Below, piece by piece: positions 1 through 10,741 of a DNA stretch of 64,000 nt; position 1 is the stretch's first letter; each line of letters opens with the position of its first letter. Under the pieces are notes generated by a model, which worked only from the letters and a program-made list of their open reading frames with translations, made no database searches and was not told where the DNA came from. The translations under genes were made by a program, and so were the position numbers. The stretch is taken from positions 62,001 through 126,000 of the forward strand of contig NZ_SIJH01000008.1 of NCBI RefSeq assembly GCF_004762095.1. Direction: 5' to 3'. Source of the DNA: Tabrizicola caldifontis. Lineage in GTDB: Bacteria > Pseudomonadota > Alphaproteobacteria > Rhodobacterales > Rhodobacteraceae.

Positions 1-614
1 AGCGTTCGGCCAAGCTGAACGAGGATTTCGGCGCGGGTTCACTGACGGCGCTGCCGATCATCGAAACCCAGGCCGGTGACGTGTCGGCCTATATCCCGAC
101 CAACGTGATCTCGATCACCGACGGCCAGATCTTCCTGGAAACCGAACTGTTCTACCAGGGTATTCGTCCGGCCGTGAACACCGGTCTGTCGGTCAGCCGC
201 GTGGGTTCCTCGGCCCAGACCTCGGCGATGAAGTCGGTTGCCGGCAAGGTGAAGCTGGAACTGGCGCAGTACCGCGAAATGGCGGCCTTCGCGCAGTTCG
301 GGTCCGACCTTGACGCCGCCACCCAGCAGCTTCTTAACCGCGGCGCGCGCCTGACGGAACTGATGAAGCAGAACCAGTATTCGCCGATGACCAACGCGGA
401 AATCGTCTGCGTCATCTATGCCGGCACCAACGGCTATCTGGACAAGATCGCCGTCAAGGACGTGGGCCGGTTCGAGGCGGGCCTGCTGCAGCACCTGCGC
501 ACCAAGGGCAAGGCGCTTCTGGACGACATCACCAAGAACGACCGCAAGGTTGCGGGCGATCTGGAAAAAGCGATCCGCGCGGAACTCGACGCCTTCGCCA
601 AAGACTTTGTCTGA
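1..614 (+). CDS. atpA: F0F1 ATP synthase subunit alpha (3' part)
   Basis: Non-catalytic nucleotide-binding subunit of the F1 head of ATP synthase on the inner membrane. The reading frame is open from base 3 and the true start lies upstream of the window. The fragment covers the last 200 or so residues, including the highly conserved stretch [20 protein letters not shown] followed by [14 protein letters not shown], and the C-terminal helical domain. It ends at a TGA at 612-614. atpG follows after 21 bp with a GGGAGAAGG ribosome binding site, as in a normal atp operon. Identification is secure. Only the N-terminal beta-barrel and the Walker A region are missing, because of the window edge. Confidence 0.98.
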   Translation, partial: RSAKLNEDFGAGSLTALPIIETQAGDVSAYIPTNVISITDGQIFLETELFYQGIRPAVNTGLSVSRVGSSAQTSAMKSVAGKVKLELAQYREMAAFAQFGSDLDAATQQLLNRGARLTELMKQNQYSPMTNAEIVCVIYAGTNGYLDKIAVKDVGRFEAGLLQHLRTKGKALLDDITKNDRKVAGDLEKAIRAELDAFAKDFV

Positions 615-635
615 GCGCCCTGAGGGAGAAGGCAG

Positions 636-1502
636 ATGCCAAGCCTGAAGGATCTCAAGAACCGGATCGGAAGCGTGAAAAACACGCGGAAGATCACCAA
701 GGCGATGCAGATGGTCGCCGCGGCGAAACTGCGTCGTGCGCAAGAGGCCGCCGAGGCCGCCCGTCCTTTTGCAGAACGGATGACAGCGGTGATGTCGGCC
801 TTGGCCGCCGGTGTCGGCACTGGAGAGGGTGCACCGAAGCTTCTGGCCGGAAACGGCCGGGACCAGGTGCACCTGTTGGTGGTGATGACCAGCGAGCGCG
901 GGCTTTGCGGCGGCTTCAACTCGTCCATCGTCAAGCTGGCCCGGTCCCGCGCCGCCGATCTGGTGGCGCAGGGAAAGACGGTGAAGATCCTCACCGTCGG
1001 CAAGAAGGGCCGTGAACAGCTGAAGCGCGACTGGGCGAATGCCTTTGTCGGTCACATCGACCTGAGCGAAGTGAAGCGCGTGGGCTATGCCAATGCGCAG
1101 GCCATCGCGCGCGAGGTCATGGCGGCCTTCGAGGCCGGCGAGGCCGACGTGGTGACGATCTTCTACAACCGCTTCCAGTCGGTCATCAGCCAGATCCCGA
1201 CCGAACAGCAGGTGATCCCGGCCAAGTTCGAAGCCACCGGCGCCTCGGCGCTGTATGACTACGAACCCTCGGAAGAGGCGATCCTGGCCGACCTTCTGCC
1301 GCGCGGCGTCGCCACGCAGATCTTCACCGCCCTTCTAGAAAACGGCGCCTCGGAGCAGGGCGCGCGGATGTCCGCCATGGACAACGCGACCCGCAATGCC
1401 GGCGACATGATCAACAAGCTGACGATCCAGTACAACCGGAGCCGTCAGGCCGCGATCACCAAAGAGCTTATCGAAATCATTTCGGGGGCGGAGGCTCTGT
1501 AG
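636..1502 (+). CDS. atpG: F0F1 ATP synthase subunit gamma
   Basis: Central rotor shaft of F1, turning inside the alpha3beta3 ring. The protein has 288 residues, the normal family length. It begins [20 protein letters not shown], the typical N-terminal coiled-coil helix, has the internal [10 protein letters not shown] motif near residue 88, and ends with the paired C-terminal helix ([12 protein letters not shown]...[13 protein letters not shown]). It is co-transcribed with atpA upstream. It is unusual in not being directly followed by atpD: a 122-codon gene starts 2 bp after its stop and takes its likely Shine-Dalgarno (GGAGG, 1490-1494) from the atpG 3' end. Confidence 0.98.
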   Translation: MPSLKDLKNRIGSVKNTRKITKAMQMVAAAKLRRAQEAAEAARPFAERMTAVMSALAAGVGTGEGAPKLLAGNGRDQVHLLVVMTSERGLCGGFNSSIVKLARSRAADLVAQGKTVKILTVGKKGREQLKRDWANAFVGHIDLSEVKRVGYANAQAIAREVMAAFEAGEADVVTIFYNRFQSVISQIPTEQQVIPAKFEATGASALYDYEPSEEAILADLLPRGVATQIFTALLENGASEQGARMSAMDNATRNAGDMINKLTIQYNRSRQAAITKELIEIISGAEAL

Positions 1503-1504
1503 CT

Positions 1505-3330
<1,826 letters not shown>

Positions 3331-3339
3331 GGGGGCGAC

Positions 3340-3732
3340 ATGGCCAGCACGCTGCAATTCGACCTCGTCAGCCCGGAACGGCGCCTTGCGTCGGTCCCGG
3401 CGACCGAGGTCCAGATTCCGGGGGCCAATGGCGACCTGACGGCGATGGAAGGCCATGCCGCCACGATCACCTCGCTGCGTCCGGGTCTGCTGAAGGTGGT
3501 GAACGCCGAGGGGACGAAAGCCTATGTCGTCACCGGCGGCTTCGCCGAGATCAGCGCCTCGGGCGTGACGGTTCTGGCCGAACAGGCGGTGCCGCTGGAC
3601 GAATTGACCGCGCCTCAGCTGGATGCGCTGGTTGCCGAAGCCAGCCAGGCGGCGGCGCTGAGTTCCGACAAGGATGCCGCCGACAAGCTGGTGGCCGACC
3701 TGCAAGCCATGCGGATTGCCGCAGGACTGTGA
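3340..3732 (+). CDS. atpC: F0F1 ATP synthase subunit epsilon
   Basis: Regulatory and coupling subunit of the F1 central stalk. It has 130 residues with the N-terminal beta-sandwich signature FDLVSPERRLASVPATEVQI followed by GANGDLTAMEGHA, then a short C-terminal helical part rich in Ala, Asp and Lys. It lies 9 bp after atpD and is the last gene of the operon. A GC-rich hairpin with a T-rich tail stands 28 bp downstream. The start ATG follows a GGGGGCGAC ribosome binding site. Confidence 0.96.
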   Translation: MASTLQFDLVSPERRLASVPATEVQIPGANGDLTAMEGHAATITSLRPGLLKVVNAEGTKAYVVTGGFAEISASGVTVLAEQAVPLDELTAPQLDALVAEASQAAALSSDKDAADKLVADLQAMRIAAGL

Positions 3733-3760
3733 TCCTCGGCCACACCGATAAGCGCATCGA

Positions 3761-3790
3761 AAGCCCCGGTTCGTCCGGGGCTTTCCTTTT
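3761..3790 (+). terminator. Rho-independent terminator of the atp operon
   Basis: AAGCCCCGG (3761-3769) pairs perfectly with CCGGGGCTT (3775-3783) around a TTCGT loop and is followed by a T-rich stretch to 3790. It lies 28 bp after the atpC stop and separates the ATP synthase operon from the H-type lectin gene. Confidence 0.9.
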
Positions 3791-3850
3791 CCGGTTCCCT
3801 GTCGGAAGTTTTGGGGCAAGATGTGGCCGGCAGAAGGATCCGGTCGGGAC

Positions 3851-4204
3851 ATGAAGAAATTCAGGGGAACCATTGCGGTCGATCAGGGGTCGCGCGTTCT
3901 GTTCGAAGCCTTCTCTCAGGATGGCGCGATGTGGGTTGGCGCAGGGCCGCGCGAGGTGAGGCTGCGACAGGATTTTGCGCAGGTCTTTGTGGATGTGCCA
4001 GTGGTCACCATCGGGCTTTCCATGTGGGACATCGCCTGTTCGACGAATTCCCGTGTCGATATCGCGGCCGAGCAGGTGACAGGCAGGGGCTTCGAGATCG
4101 TGTTCCGCACCTGGTCAGACACCCGGATCGCCCGCGTCCGGGCAGACTGGCTGGCAATCGGTGCCCTGCGGGATGAGGAAGACTGGGATGTGCCCTATGC
4201 CTGA
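3851..4204 (+). CDS. H-type lectin domain protein
   Basis: A 117-residue soluble protein without a signal peptide. Residues 1-35 form a beta segment (MKKFRGTIAVDQGSRVLFEA). The C-terminal 70 residues match the H-type lectin fold pattern: VTIGLSMWDI, then GFEIVFRTWSDTRIARVRAD and WLAIG. The same domain is known from invertebrate agglutinins and many bacterial proteins, where it binds N-acetylgalactosamine-type sugars. The bacterial role is unknown. The ATG at 3851 is preferred over one at 3821, which would add a non-conserved ten-residue extension and start close to the atp terminator. The 3' end overlaps the convergent PAP2 gene by 10 bp. Confidence 0.75.
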   Translation: MKKFRGTIAVDQGSRVLFEAFSQDGAMWVGAGPREVRLRQDFAQVFVDVPVVTIGLSMWDIACSTNSRVDIAAEQVTGRGFEIVFRTWSDTRIARVRADWLAIGALRDEEDWDVPYA

Positions 4205-5211
4205 TCGGGAACCGTGCGCCGCGCAAGCCAGCCACTGACCTGCCAGATCACGCCGACAGCGGCCATGGCCACGATGCCATCGAGAAAATAGTGCCAGGCC
4301 AGCATGAACGATCCGATGAAGATTACCAGTGTGAAGGCGGTCAGAACCCAGCCCAGCGCGCGCGAAGCCGTGAAGGCATAAAGCGTAACGACCATCGTGG
4401 ATGCGACATGCATCGAAGGCATGGCCGAAATCACCGAGAAGCCGCCATCGGGAAGCGTGTAGAGATCCCAGAGAACTTTCTGCAGGTCGCGGACACTGTA
4501 GGGATAGGTCTCGGCATGGGCGTCAAGTGTTTCCAGAAGCGGCCGGTACACATTTCCCAGGCCCAGATCCGCGTAATACACCGGTCCCGCAGAGGACATC
4601 AGGGTTGCCATGACGATTCCAATGACAAGCCAGCTCAGCAGATGCGCGATCATGAACTGCATCCGGGCGACCGGGTTCTTGCGGGCAAAGGCGGCAATGG
4701 TCAGGGTGCACAGCAGCAACGTCAGCCAGAAGGCATAGGCCCCGGTCAGAACCGTCAGCACCCAATCCCAGCCGATCAGGCCGTAAAACACCCGCCACGG
4801 TTCGTGACCAAGGAAAACCAGGCGATCCAGTTGCTCTAACGTCTCGTCCCAGGAAAATTCACCCAAGATCGCCACCAGCCTCTTGGCCTGGGTAAAACCC
4901 GCCAATGCAGCAAGAAGCAGGGCCAAGGTCAGGCCGCCGCGCAGGATGGTTGGCCCGTCGGTGAGAAAGGACCTGATCTCGGCCTGAAGGACTTCCATCC
5001 GCTGCGGTGTGCGCTCGACATAGGTCAGGTGAAACAGACGGTGGGCGATGACGGCATAGGCCGCGCAGGGAAGGATCGTGGCCAACTGCAGCACCTGCGC
5101 CCCGAAGCCGCCAAGGGGCAAGCCTGGTGCCGCGGAAAGCGCGTAAAAGCCAAGCGCCGCCTGGATCGCTGCAAGCAGGAGGACGAACCGATAGTGATAG
5201 AGAGACGTCAT
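4195..5211 (-). CDS. PAP2-family integral membrane phosphatase/transferase
   Basis: A 338-residue polytopic membrane protein of the PAP2 (lipid phosphatase/inositolphosphoceramide synthase-like) superfamily. About eight hydrophobic segments are visible. The active-site blocks near the C terminus are SAMPSMHVAST, with the conserved Ser-His, and AWHYFLDGIVA, with the nucleophilic His and following Asp. Such enzymes remove or transfer phosphate on lipids such as undecaprenyl-PP or phosphatidate; the substrate here cannot be read. The ATG at 5211 gives MTSLYHYRFVLLLAA, a first helix. A further 45 upstream codons lack membrane character. Its neighbour at 5569-6462 belongs to the same superfamily. 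Confidence 0.85.
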   Translation of the reverse strand: MTSLYHYRFVLLLAAIQAALGFYALSAAPGLPLGGFGAQVLQLATILPCAAYAVIAHRLFHLTYVERTPQRMEVLQAEIRSFLTDGPTILRGGLTLALLLAALAGFTQAKRLVAILGEFSWDETLEQLDRLVFLGHEPWRVFYGLIGWDWVLTVLTGAYAFWLTLLLCTLTIAAFARKNPVARMQFMIAHLLSWLVIGIVMATLMSSAGPVYYADLGLGNVYRPLLETLDAHAETYPYSVRDLQKVLWDLYTLPDGGFSVISAMPSMHVASTMVVTLYAFTASRALGWVLTAFTLVIFIGSFMLAWHYFLDGIVAMAAVGVIWQVSGWLARRTVPDQA

Positions 5212-5568
5212 GATCGGCGACCGATCACTGCCATGGGCAAGGTAAATCACAACCGTCTCCGTCTGCGAAACACGCCATGGGTTTGAAGGCCTTTTGCGGC
5301 CTAAACTTGACCAAAACCCCGCAAAAAGATGGAAACCAACCCGCAACTGCCGGCGCCTGCCATCGGACGTTCCGCGCGAGATAGCGACCGAACGGGTTAC
5401 CCTTGGCGAAGATCACGGCCGACAATCCGATGCGGGGCGGCCTCCGCTTCGATGGTGACCCCTACGATCCGCAGCCCCATCGTCCGGGTGCGGGAGCAAT
5501 TACTGGCGATTGGCCCTGCCGTGTCGCGGCTGACCCCGGCGCGCGCCCGTTGATCCACAAGACGCCGT
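5212..5568 (-). other. 357-bp gap between the two PAP2 genes
   Basis: This stretch lies upstream of the first PAP2 gene and downstream of the second on the minus strand, so it should contain the promoter of the former. I see no convincing -35/-10 pair, no strong hairpin with a T-run and no recognisable gene. A minus-strand open frame continues through 5397-5568 with a patch of plausible protein-like sequence (VSRDTAGPIASNC), but no family could be assigned. It may be a gene remnant or chance. Confidence 0.4.
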
Positions 5569-6462
5569 TCAGGAACCAGAGGTGCGCACCGGCTCCAACT
5601 CGTCGCCCGGGGCCAGAAATCTGGAGACGAACCAGACGCAGAGCGCAAACACCGCCACCCCACCCGGAATATCAAGCAGATGATGACCGCCGTGGATCAG
5701 GGTGGCAGGAATCATCGCCAGGTTGAGAATCAGTGCCGGAACGAACAGCACCGTCGCGCGCAGGAACCAGACGACCAGACAACACATGACCATGTGATAG
5801 GAGGGAAAGCCGACCACACCCGTGACCGTCTCGGGGCTGATGCGCGCCGGACCCTCGGTCAGCAGCTGTGTCAGGAAACCGCCACGGTCGGTCCCGTAAT
5901 GGTAACCGCGTTCGCGCAGCACCTCTGCCGGCACATCCAGCGCCCCGACATAGCCGACGCTGGGAAAGACCCACCAGATCGCAACCGTCACCGCAAGGCT
6001 GAACATCCCGACAAGCATGAAGCGGTGCACGGAAAGCGCCCGGTTCAGGGCCGCGAGAAAGCAGACTGTCAGCATCAGCTGGAAGATCGAACTCTGATAG
6101 ACATAGCCAAGTGCCCGCAGGATCACGGGATAGTCCAGCATGTGGTTGATCAGGCTGTGCCAGTCGTATCCGACAAGGTGCCCGGACCAGGTCAGCCAGT
6201 CATCGACCATCGGGTTGGTCAGCGGCATGAGCGAGAAGATCACGATGGGAGAGGCCGAGGTGAAGGCAAAGAAGCTTCCCAGTCCCACCATGGCCAGCGC
6301 CACACGAGACGACCCCCGAGTGCCCCTTACGAAAGCCCCCAGAGCAATGAGCGCCAGGCCAATGGCAAAACCCAGCAGCATGGGCGGCCAGTTCACATTG
6401 CGTTGCAGTGCGGTTGCGAGGGCAATCCCCGCCGCCTCTGCGACCAAGGCTGTTGTCAGCAT
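5569..6462 (-). CDS. PAP2-family membrane phosphatase
   Basis: A membrane protein of about 297 residues with six or more hydrophobic segments and PAP2 active-site blocks: GVVGFPSYHMVMCCLVVWF (Ser-Tyr-His in place of the usual Ser-x-His spacing) and HGGHHLLDIPGG (His-x-x-Asp). A likely lipid or undecaprenyl phosphate phosphatase with unknown substrate. The start is uncertain. ATG 6462 gives MLTTALVAEAAGIALA, an immediate helix; a TTG at 6531 has a G-rich stretch upstream and would add 23 residues. The frame stays open further upstream into prs, but that part is only a shadow of prs. It is in the same orientation as, and upstream of, the other PAP2 gene. Confidence 0.78.
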   Translation of the reverse strand: MLTTALVAEAAGIALATALQRNVNWPPMLLGFAIGLALIALGAFVRGTRGSSRVALAMVGLGSFFAFTSASPIVIFSLMPLTNPMVDDWLTWSGHLVGYDWHSLINHMLDYPVILRALGYVYQSSIFQLMLTVCFLAALNRALSVHRFMLVGMFSLAVTVAIWWVFPSVGYVGALDVPAEVLRERGYHYGTDRGGFLTQLLTEGPARISPETVTGVVGFPSYHMVMCCLVVWFLRATVLFVPALILNLAMIPATLIHGGHHLLDIPGGVAVFALCVWFVSRFLAPGDELEPVRTSGS

Positions 6463-6692
6463 GATCCGCTCGACGGGCAGCAGTTCGAAGGTCCGCCGCG
6501 AAAGGCGGATGGTTTCGATCGAAGACTCCAAGGCACACCCCCAGGCCGCGCGGCCAGTCCAAAAAGCTGCAACAGCCGCACTGCTGAAGCCGAATTGTGC
6601 CGATAGTTTGGCGGAACCGGACCGTAGTTGGGCCCTTCCTGTGGGAAGGGCAATCGCAGGGGGTATCTCTGGCGCGGTCCGAAGTCTGGCGC

Positions 6693-7712
6693 CTAGCTGC
6701 GCTGGTAGAGCCCTTCGTAGATCGGCACCAGGGTATCCGTCTCGAACAGCGACGACACCGACATCCCGCCCCAGATGTTCAGGATCGCCTGGGCAAACAT
6801 CGGCGCGGTGGGGACGATGCGGATGTTCGTGGCACCCTTGACCTTTTCCGTGGCTTCGATCGAATCGGTGATGACCAGCGATTTCATCACCGAATTCTGC
6901 ACCCTTTCCACCGCCGGCCCTGACAGGACGCCATGGGTGATGTAGCTGTGCACCTCGGTCGCCCCGGCTTCCATCAACGTCTCGGCGGCCTTGCACAGCG
7001 TCCCGGCCGTGTCACAGATGTCGTCGACGATGATGCACTTGCGCCCGCGCACGTCGCCGATGACGGTCATGCCTGCAACTTCGCCCGCCTTCTCGCGCCG
7101 CTTGTCCACGATGGAGAGGGGTGCGTTGATCCGCTTGGCCAGTTCCCGCGCCCGCGCCACGCCGCCAACATCGGGCGAGACGATCATGATGTCGTCCATC
7201 TGGCCCTTGAAATGGTGCTCGATATCCAGGGCAAAGACCGGCGAGGCGTAAAGGTTGTCCACCGGAATGTCGAAGAAACCCTGGATCTGCGCGGCGTGCA
7301 GGTCCAGCGTCAGCACGCGGTCCACGCCGGCCGTCTCGATCAGGTTCGCCACCAGCTTCGCGCTGATCGGGGTGCGCGCCTTGGCGCGGCGGTCCTGGCG
7401 GGCGTAGCCGAAATAGGGGATCACCGCGGTGATCCGGCTGGCCGAGGACCGGCGCAGCGCATCCACCATGATCAGCAGTTCCATCAGGTTGTCGTTCGCC
7501 GGGTTCGAGGTCGGCTGGATGACATACATGTCCTCGCCGCGGACGTTTTCGAACACCTCGACGAAGATTTCCTGATCGTTGAAGCGTTCGACCCGGGCAT
7601 CGACAAGGTTCACGCTCATTCCCCGGTGCACCGACATGCGCCGCGCTATGGCTTTTGCCAGGGGCAGGTTGGCGTTCCCGGCGATGAGCTTGGGTTCGGT
7701 GACGGCGGGCAT
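6693..7712 (-). CDS. prs: Ribose-phosphate pyrophosphokinase (PRPP synthetase)
   Basis: Makes phosphoribosyl pyrophosphate from ribose 5-phosphate and ATP for purine, pyrimidine, histidine, NAD and tryptophan synthesis. The 339-residue protein carries the flexible-loop region [20 protein letters not shown], the signature [18 protein letters not shown], and the PRPP-binding loop [14 protein letters not shown]. It is cytosolic and class I. It ends with the conserved GLYQRS. It stands alone between a PAP2 gene and the threonine aldolase gene, with about 100 bp of upstream spacer for its own promoter. Confidence 0.97.
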   Translation of the reverse strand: MPAVTEPKLIAGNANLPLAKAIARRMSVHRGMSVNLVDARVERFNDQEIFVEVFENVRGEDMYVIQPTSNPANDNLMELLIMVDALRRSSASRITAVIPYFGYARQDRRAKARTPISAKLVANLIETAGVDRVLTLDLHAAQIQGFFDIPVDNLYASPVFALDIEHHFKGQMDDIMIVSPDVGGVARARELAKRINAPLSIVDKRREKAGEVAGMTVIGDVRGRKCIIVDDICDTAGTLCKAAETLMEAGATEVHSYITHGVLSGPAVERVQNSVMKSLVITDSIEATEKVKGATNIRIVPTAPMFAQAILNIWGGMSVSSLFETDTLVPIYEGLYQRS

Positions 7713-7808
7713 GGGCGTCCTCGGTGGCGGATTCGTGACGTGCCTCGCTTATCACCCGGTTCTGCGATTGCAAACCGGAGCTGCTTCCGGCGTTGCGAAA
7801 AACCCCGG

Positions 7809-8825
7809 TCAGAAAGCCGCGAGGAAGCGGTCTACCTCGGCTTCGGTGGTGCACCAGCTGGCGACCAGCCGCGCCTTCTCGCGCCCCTGGGGGGCGGTCC
7901 AGCGGTAATAGACGGCCCCAGCGGCCTCCAGTCGCTCATGGGTGCCGGGGGCCCATTCCGGGAACAGCATGTTGGCATCGGCCGGTGGCACATGCGCCTG
8001 CCGGTCGCGCAGGCCCTGCGCCAGACGCTGGCCCATCGCATTTGCCTGTGCGGCGAGCCGCAGCCAGAGGCCTTCGGTCAGGTAGGCCTCGATCTGCGCC
8101 GAAAGGAACCGGTGCTTGGAAAAGAGATGCCCCCCCCGCTTGCGTCGCAGCTCGAATTCCCAGGCCTTTTCGGGGTTGAACAGGACGACTCCTTCCACCC
8201 CCAGACAGCCATTCTTGGTTCCGCCCAGCGACAGAACGTCGATTCCCGCCTTCCAGGTCATCTCGGCCGGTGTCGCGCCGGTGGCGACCAGCGCATTGGC
8301 AAGGCGCGCGCCGTCGAGGTGGCAAGGGATGCCCTTGGCCCTTGCGAGGGCAGTCAGCGCGGCAATTTCTGCAGGGGTATACACCGTTCCGGCCTCGGTG
8401 ACATTGGTCAGCGACAGCATCCCCCGCTGGACGCCATGCACGCCGCTTTCTCCGGTTGCGGCCAGCGCCTGCGACAGGCTGGCGGGTGTCATCCTGCCAT
8501 GCTCGCCCGGCACCAGCACCAGCTTGGCGCCAGAGTAGAATTCAGGCGCGTTGCATTCGTCCTCGGCGATGTGGGCATGGGTATGACAGAACACCGCGCC
8601 CCAGGGCGGGCAGTGGGTGGCGATCGCCAAGGCGTTCGCGGCAGTTCCGGTGGCGACCAGATGGACCACGGCCTGTGGCGCCTCGAAGATATCGCGCACC
8701 AGATCGGTCACGCGGGCCATGGCCGCATCGCCGCCGTAGGAGCGTTCATACCCTTCGTTCGCCTTGACGATCGCGGCCATGATCTCGGGGGCGGCGCCCG
8801 AGGTGTTGTCTGAAGCAAAGCGCAT
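7809..8825 (-). CDS. Low-specificity L-threonine aldolase (PLP-dependent)
   Basis: Cleaves L-threonine/allo-threonine to glycine and acetaldehyde. It has 338 residues of fold-type I PLP enzyme. Conserved blocks include MRFASDNTSGAAPEIMAAI at the N terminus, HTHAHIAEDECNAPEFYSG, CHLDGARLANALV with the PLP-contacting Asp, and SLGGTKNGCLG, whose lysine should form the Schiff base. The ATG at 8825 overlaps the stop of the upstream YcgN-type gene by one base (TGATG), so the two are translationally coupled. A related beta-eliminating lyase activity cannot be excluded. Confidence 0.92.
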   Translation of the reverse strand: MRFASDNTSGAAPEIMAAIVKANEGYERSYGGDAAMARVTDLVRDIFEAPQAVVHLVATGTAANALAIATHCPPWGAVFCHTHAHIAEDECNAPEFYSGAKLVLVPGEHGRMTPASLSQALAATGESGVHGVQRGMLSLTNVTEAGTVYTPAEIAALTALARAKGIPCHLDGARLANALVATGATPAEMTWKAGIDVLSLGGTKNGCLGVEGVVLFNPEKAWEFELRRKRGGHLFSKHRFLSAQIEAYLTEGLWLRLAAQANAMGQRLAQGLRDRQAHVPPADANMLFPEWAPGTHERLEAAGAVYYRWTAPQGREKARLVASWCTTEAEVDRFLAAF

Positions 8826-9277
8826 CAGGGTGTTTCCTCGATCAGATAGTCTTCCCAGTCGTCTTCCGGCACCGAGCCCTCGGGCAGGGTGACTCCCCTG
8901 ACAGATTGCCCCGCCTTGTGGGTGCTGTCGGGATCGCCGGTCAGCAGCGGATGCCAGTCTGGCAGGCGCCGCTTCTGGAACAGCAACTTGTAGGCGCAGG
9001 TCGCGGGCATCCAGTAGGCGATCTTCGGCAGGGTCTTCGGCGTCAGCACCACGCATTCCGGGACGTGCTGCTTGCGGTTCGGGTAGTCGCGGCAGCGGCA
9101 GGTTTCGCCATCCAGCAGGCGACAGCCGATGCGGGTATAGACGACCTCGCCGGTATCCTCATACTCGAGCTTGTTCAGGCAGCACTTGCCGCAGCCGTCG
9201 CAGAGCGCCTCCCATTCGGCGGGGGTCATCTTCGACAGGGGAACGGTTTCCCAGAACCGGGGGCGCAGGTTTTCCAT
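8825..9277 (-). CDS. YcgN-family cysteine cluster protein (UPF0260)
   Basis: A 150-residue protein with the family's eight-cysteine pattern: CDGCGKCC near residue 26, then IGCRLLDGETCRCRDYPNR and VPECVVLTP, and PATCAYKLLF. The cysteines suggest a metal or Fe-S cluster, but no biochemical role is established for the family. It starts MENLRPRFWETVPLSKMTP, typical of relatives. It is the first gene of a pair with the threonine aldolase, joined by a TGATG stop/start. Confidence 0.92.
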   Translation of the reverse strand: MENLRPRFWETVPLSKMTPAEWEALCDGCGKCCLNKLEYEDTGEVVYTRIGCRLLDGETCRCRDYPNRKQHVPECVVLTPKTLPKIAYWMPATCAYKLLFQKRRLPDWHPLLTGDPDSTHKAGQSVRGVTLPEGSVPEDDWEDYLIEETP

Positions 9278-9318
9278 TCCCGCACCCTGATGTGGCCTTG
9301 CGGAAAAGGGAAGGGGGG

Positions 9319-10242
9319 TCAGAGCGCCGAAAGGATCGCGCGGGCCTGGTGGCAGTCGGCGTCCATCTGGGCGATCAAGGCGTCAAGGGTGTCGAACTTC
9401 TGCTCGGGGCGCAGAAACTCGACCAGGGCGATCGAAAGATGCTGCCCGTAGAGGTCGCCCCTGAAGTCAAACAGGTAGGTTTCCAGATTCGGGCGGTTTT
9501 CGCCGAACATCGGCCGCACGCCAAGGCTGGCGGCGCCGTGATGGCTGCCCTTGTGCGGGCCGGTCAGAATGTCGACCAGCACGGCATAGACCCCAAGTTT
9601 CGGAAGGTGCAGCCCGTCCACCGACATGTTCGCGGTGGGATACCCCAGCTCTCGCCCGCGCTTCTGCCCGTGCAGCACCTCGCCCTCGATCCGGTGCCAG
9701 TGGCCAAGCATGGCGGCGGCGTCACGGGGGCGCCCCTCGGTGAGGGCGGCGCGGATCTTGGTGGAAGAGATCTCGGTCCCGTTCTCGGTGACAAGGGGGG
9801 CGATGGTGGTGCGGATGCCCCGGGCGTCGCACAGCGCGGCAAGGTCGCCCGCCGTGCCAGTGCGCCCCTTGCCGAAGCAGAAGTCGGCGCCCACCACGAC
9901 ATGGCTGATGCCAAGGCCATCGGCCAGAACCTGGTTGACGAAGGCCTCGGGCGACAGGCTGGCAAGGGTGGCGTCGAAGGGAAGCTGGAACAGGTGTTCC
10001 ACCCCCAGACGGGCCAGACGGTTGGCGCGCGCCTCGGCGTTCATCAGGCGAAAGGCGGGGGCTGTGGGGGCGAAGAACTGGCGGGGGTGGGGCTCGAAGG
10101 TGATGATTCCCAGCGGGCCATGGCCGCGTGCTAGGTCGATCACTGCCTGGTGGCCGCGATGCACGCCGTCGAAATTTCCCATGGCGCATGAGGCGCCGCG
10201 GGAAGACGGGTCGAGACCCTGCCAATGGAAATGCTGCTGCAT
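9319..10242 (-). CDS. ribF: Bifunctional riboflavin kinase/FAD synthetase
   Basis: Phosphorylates riboflavin to FMN and adenylylates FMN to FAD. The 307-residue protein has the N-terminal nucleotidyltransferase domain with GNFDGVHRGHQAVI (residues 23-36) and a C-terminal kinase domain with RGRELGYPTANMSVDGLHLP and a Glu-bearing C-terminal block (ALVEFLRPEQKFDTLDALI). Length and domain order are normal. It lies 25 bp downstream of maoC on the same strand and probably shares its transcript. Confidence 0.97.
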   Translation of the reverse strand: MQQHFHWQGLDPSSRGASCAMGNFDGVHRGHQAVIDLARGHGPLGIITFEPHPRQFFAPTAPAFRLMNAEARANRLARLGVEHLFQLPFDATLASLSPEAFVNQVLADGLGISHVVVGADFCFGKGRTGTAGDLAALCDARGIRTTIAPLVTENGTEISSTKIRAALTEGRPRDAAAMLGHWHRIEGEVLHGQKRGRELGYPTANMSVDGLHLPKLGVYAVLVDILTGPHKGSHHGAASLGVRPMFGENRPNLETYLFDFRGDLYGQHLSIALVEFLRPEQKFDTLDALIAQMDADCHQARAILSAL

Positions 10243-10267
10243 CCTGCCCTTTGCGGGCCGGGGCCCG

Positions 10268-10735
10268 TCAGTCGAACTTGCGGCTGGGCGCCAGAACCAG
10301 CGCCTCGCCCTTCAGGACTACGGTTTTACCGACCGAGGCGAGGGTTTCAAGGGTCACCCGGCGTTTGGCGTGGTCGATGCCGGTGACGGTGACCTCAGCG
10401 CGCACCATATCGCCGGGGCGGACCGGTGCCATGAACTTCAGGCTTTGTCCCAGATAGACCGTGCCATGGCCCGGAAGCTGTTCCCCGATCACCGCCGAGA
10501 TCAGTCCGGCGGTCAGCATCCCGTGCGCGATGCGGCCCTCGAAGATCGTGTCCTGGGCATAGGCATCGTCAAGGTGGACCGGGTTCCGGTCGGTGGAAAC
10601 CTCGGCGAACAGCTCGATGTCGCGGTCGGTGATGACCTTCATCAGATGGCGGGACATGCCGATCTCGATGTCCTCGATGCAGATCGTTCCACGGGGCATG
10701 TTGTCGAGCATGGGGTCCGAATCCCTTCCGGTCAT
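10268..10735 (-). CDS. MaoC family dehydratase
   Basis: A 155-residue hot-dog-fold hydratase of the MaoC/(R)-specific enoyl-CoA hydratase type. The catalytic block DRNPVHLDDAYA (Asp and His) is followed by GRIAHGMLTAGLISAVIG. Likely substrates are enoyl-CoA esters, for example in fatty-acid or polyhydroxyalkanoate metabolism, but the exact one is not visible. ATG 10735 is used because a -35/-10 pair ends six bases upstream (see the promoter entry), which predicts a leaderless transcript starting at this ATG. Internal ATGs at 10711 and 10699 are alternative starts. Confidence 0.9.
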   Translation of the reverse strand: MTGRDSDPMLDNMPRGTICIEDIEIGMSRHLMKVITDRDIELFAEVSTDRNPVHLDDAYAQDTIFEGRIAHGMLTAGLISAVIGEQLPGHGTVYLGQSLKFMAPVRPGDMVRAEVTVTGIDHAKRRVTLETLASVGKTVVLKGEALVLAPSRKFD

Positions 10736-10741
10736 GCGGAC

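Noticed and set aside
6933..8813. A 626-codon plus-strand open frame over prs and the threonine aldolase gene
   Set aside because: Shadow of two conserved minus-strand enzymes; no ribosome binding site or recognisable domain.
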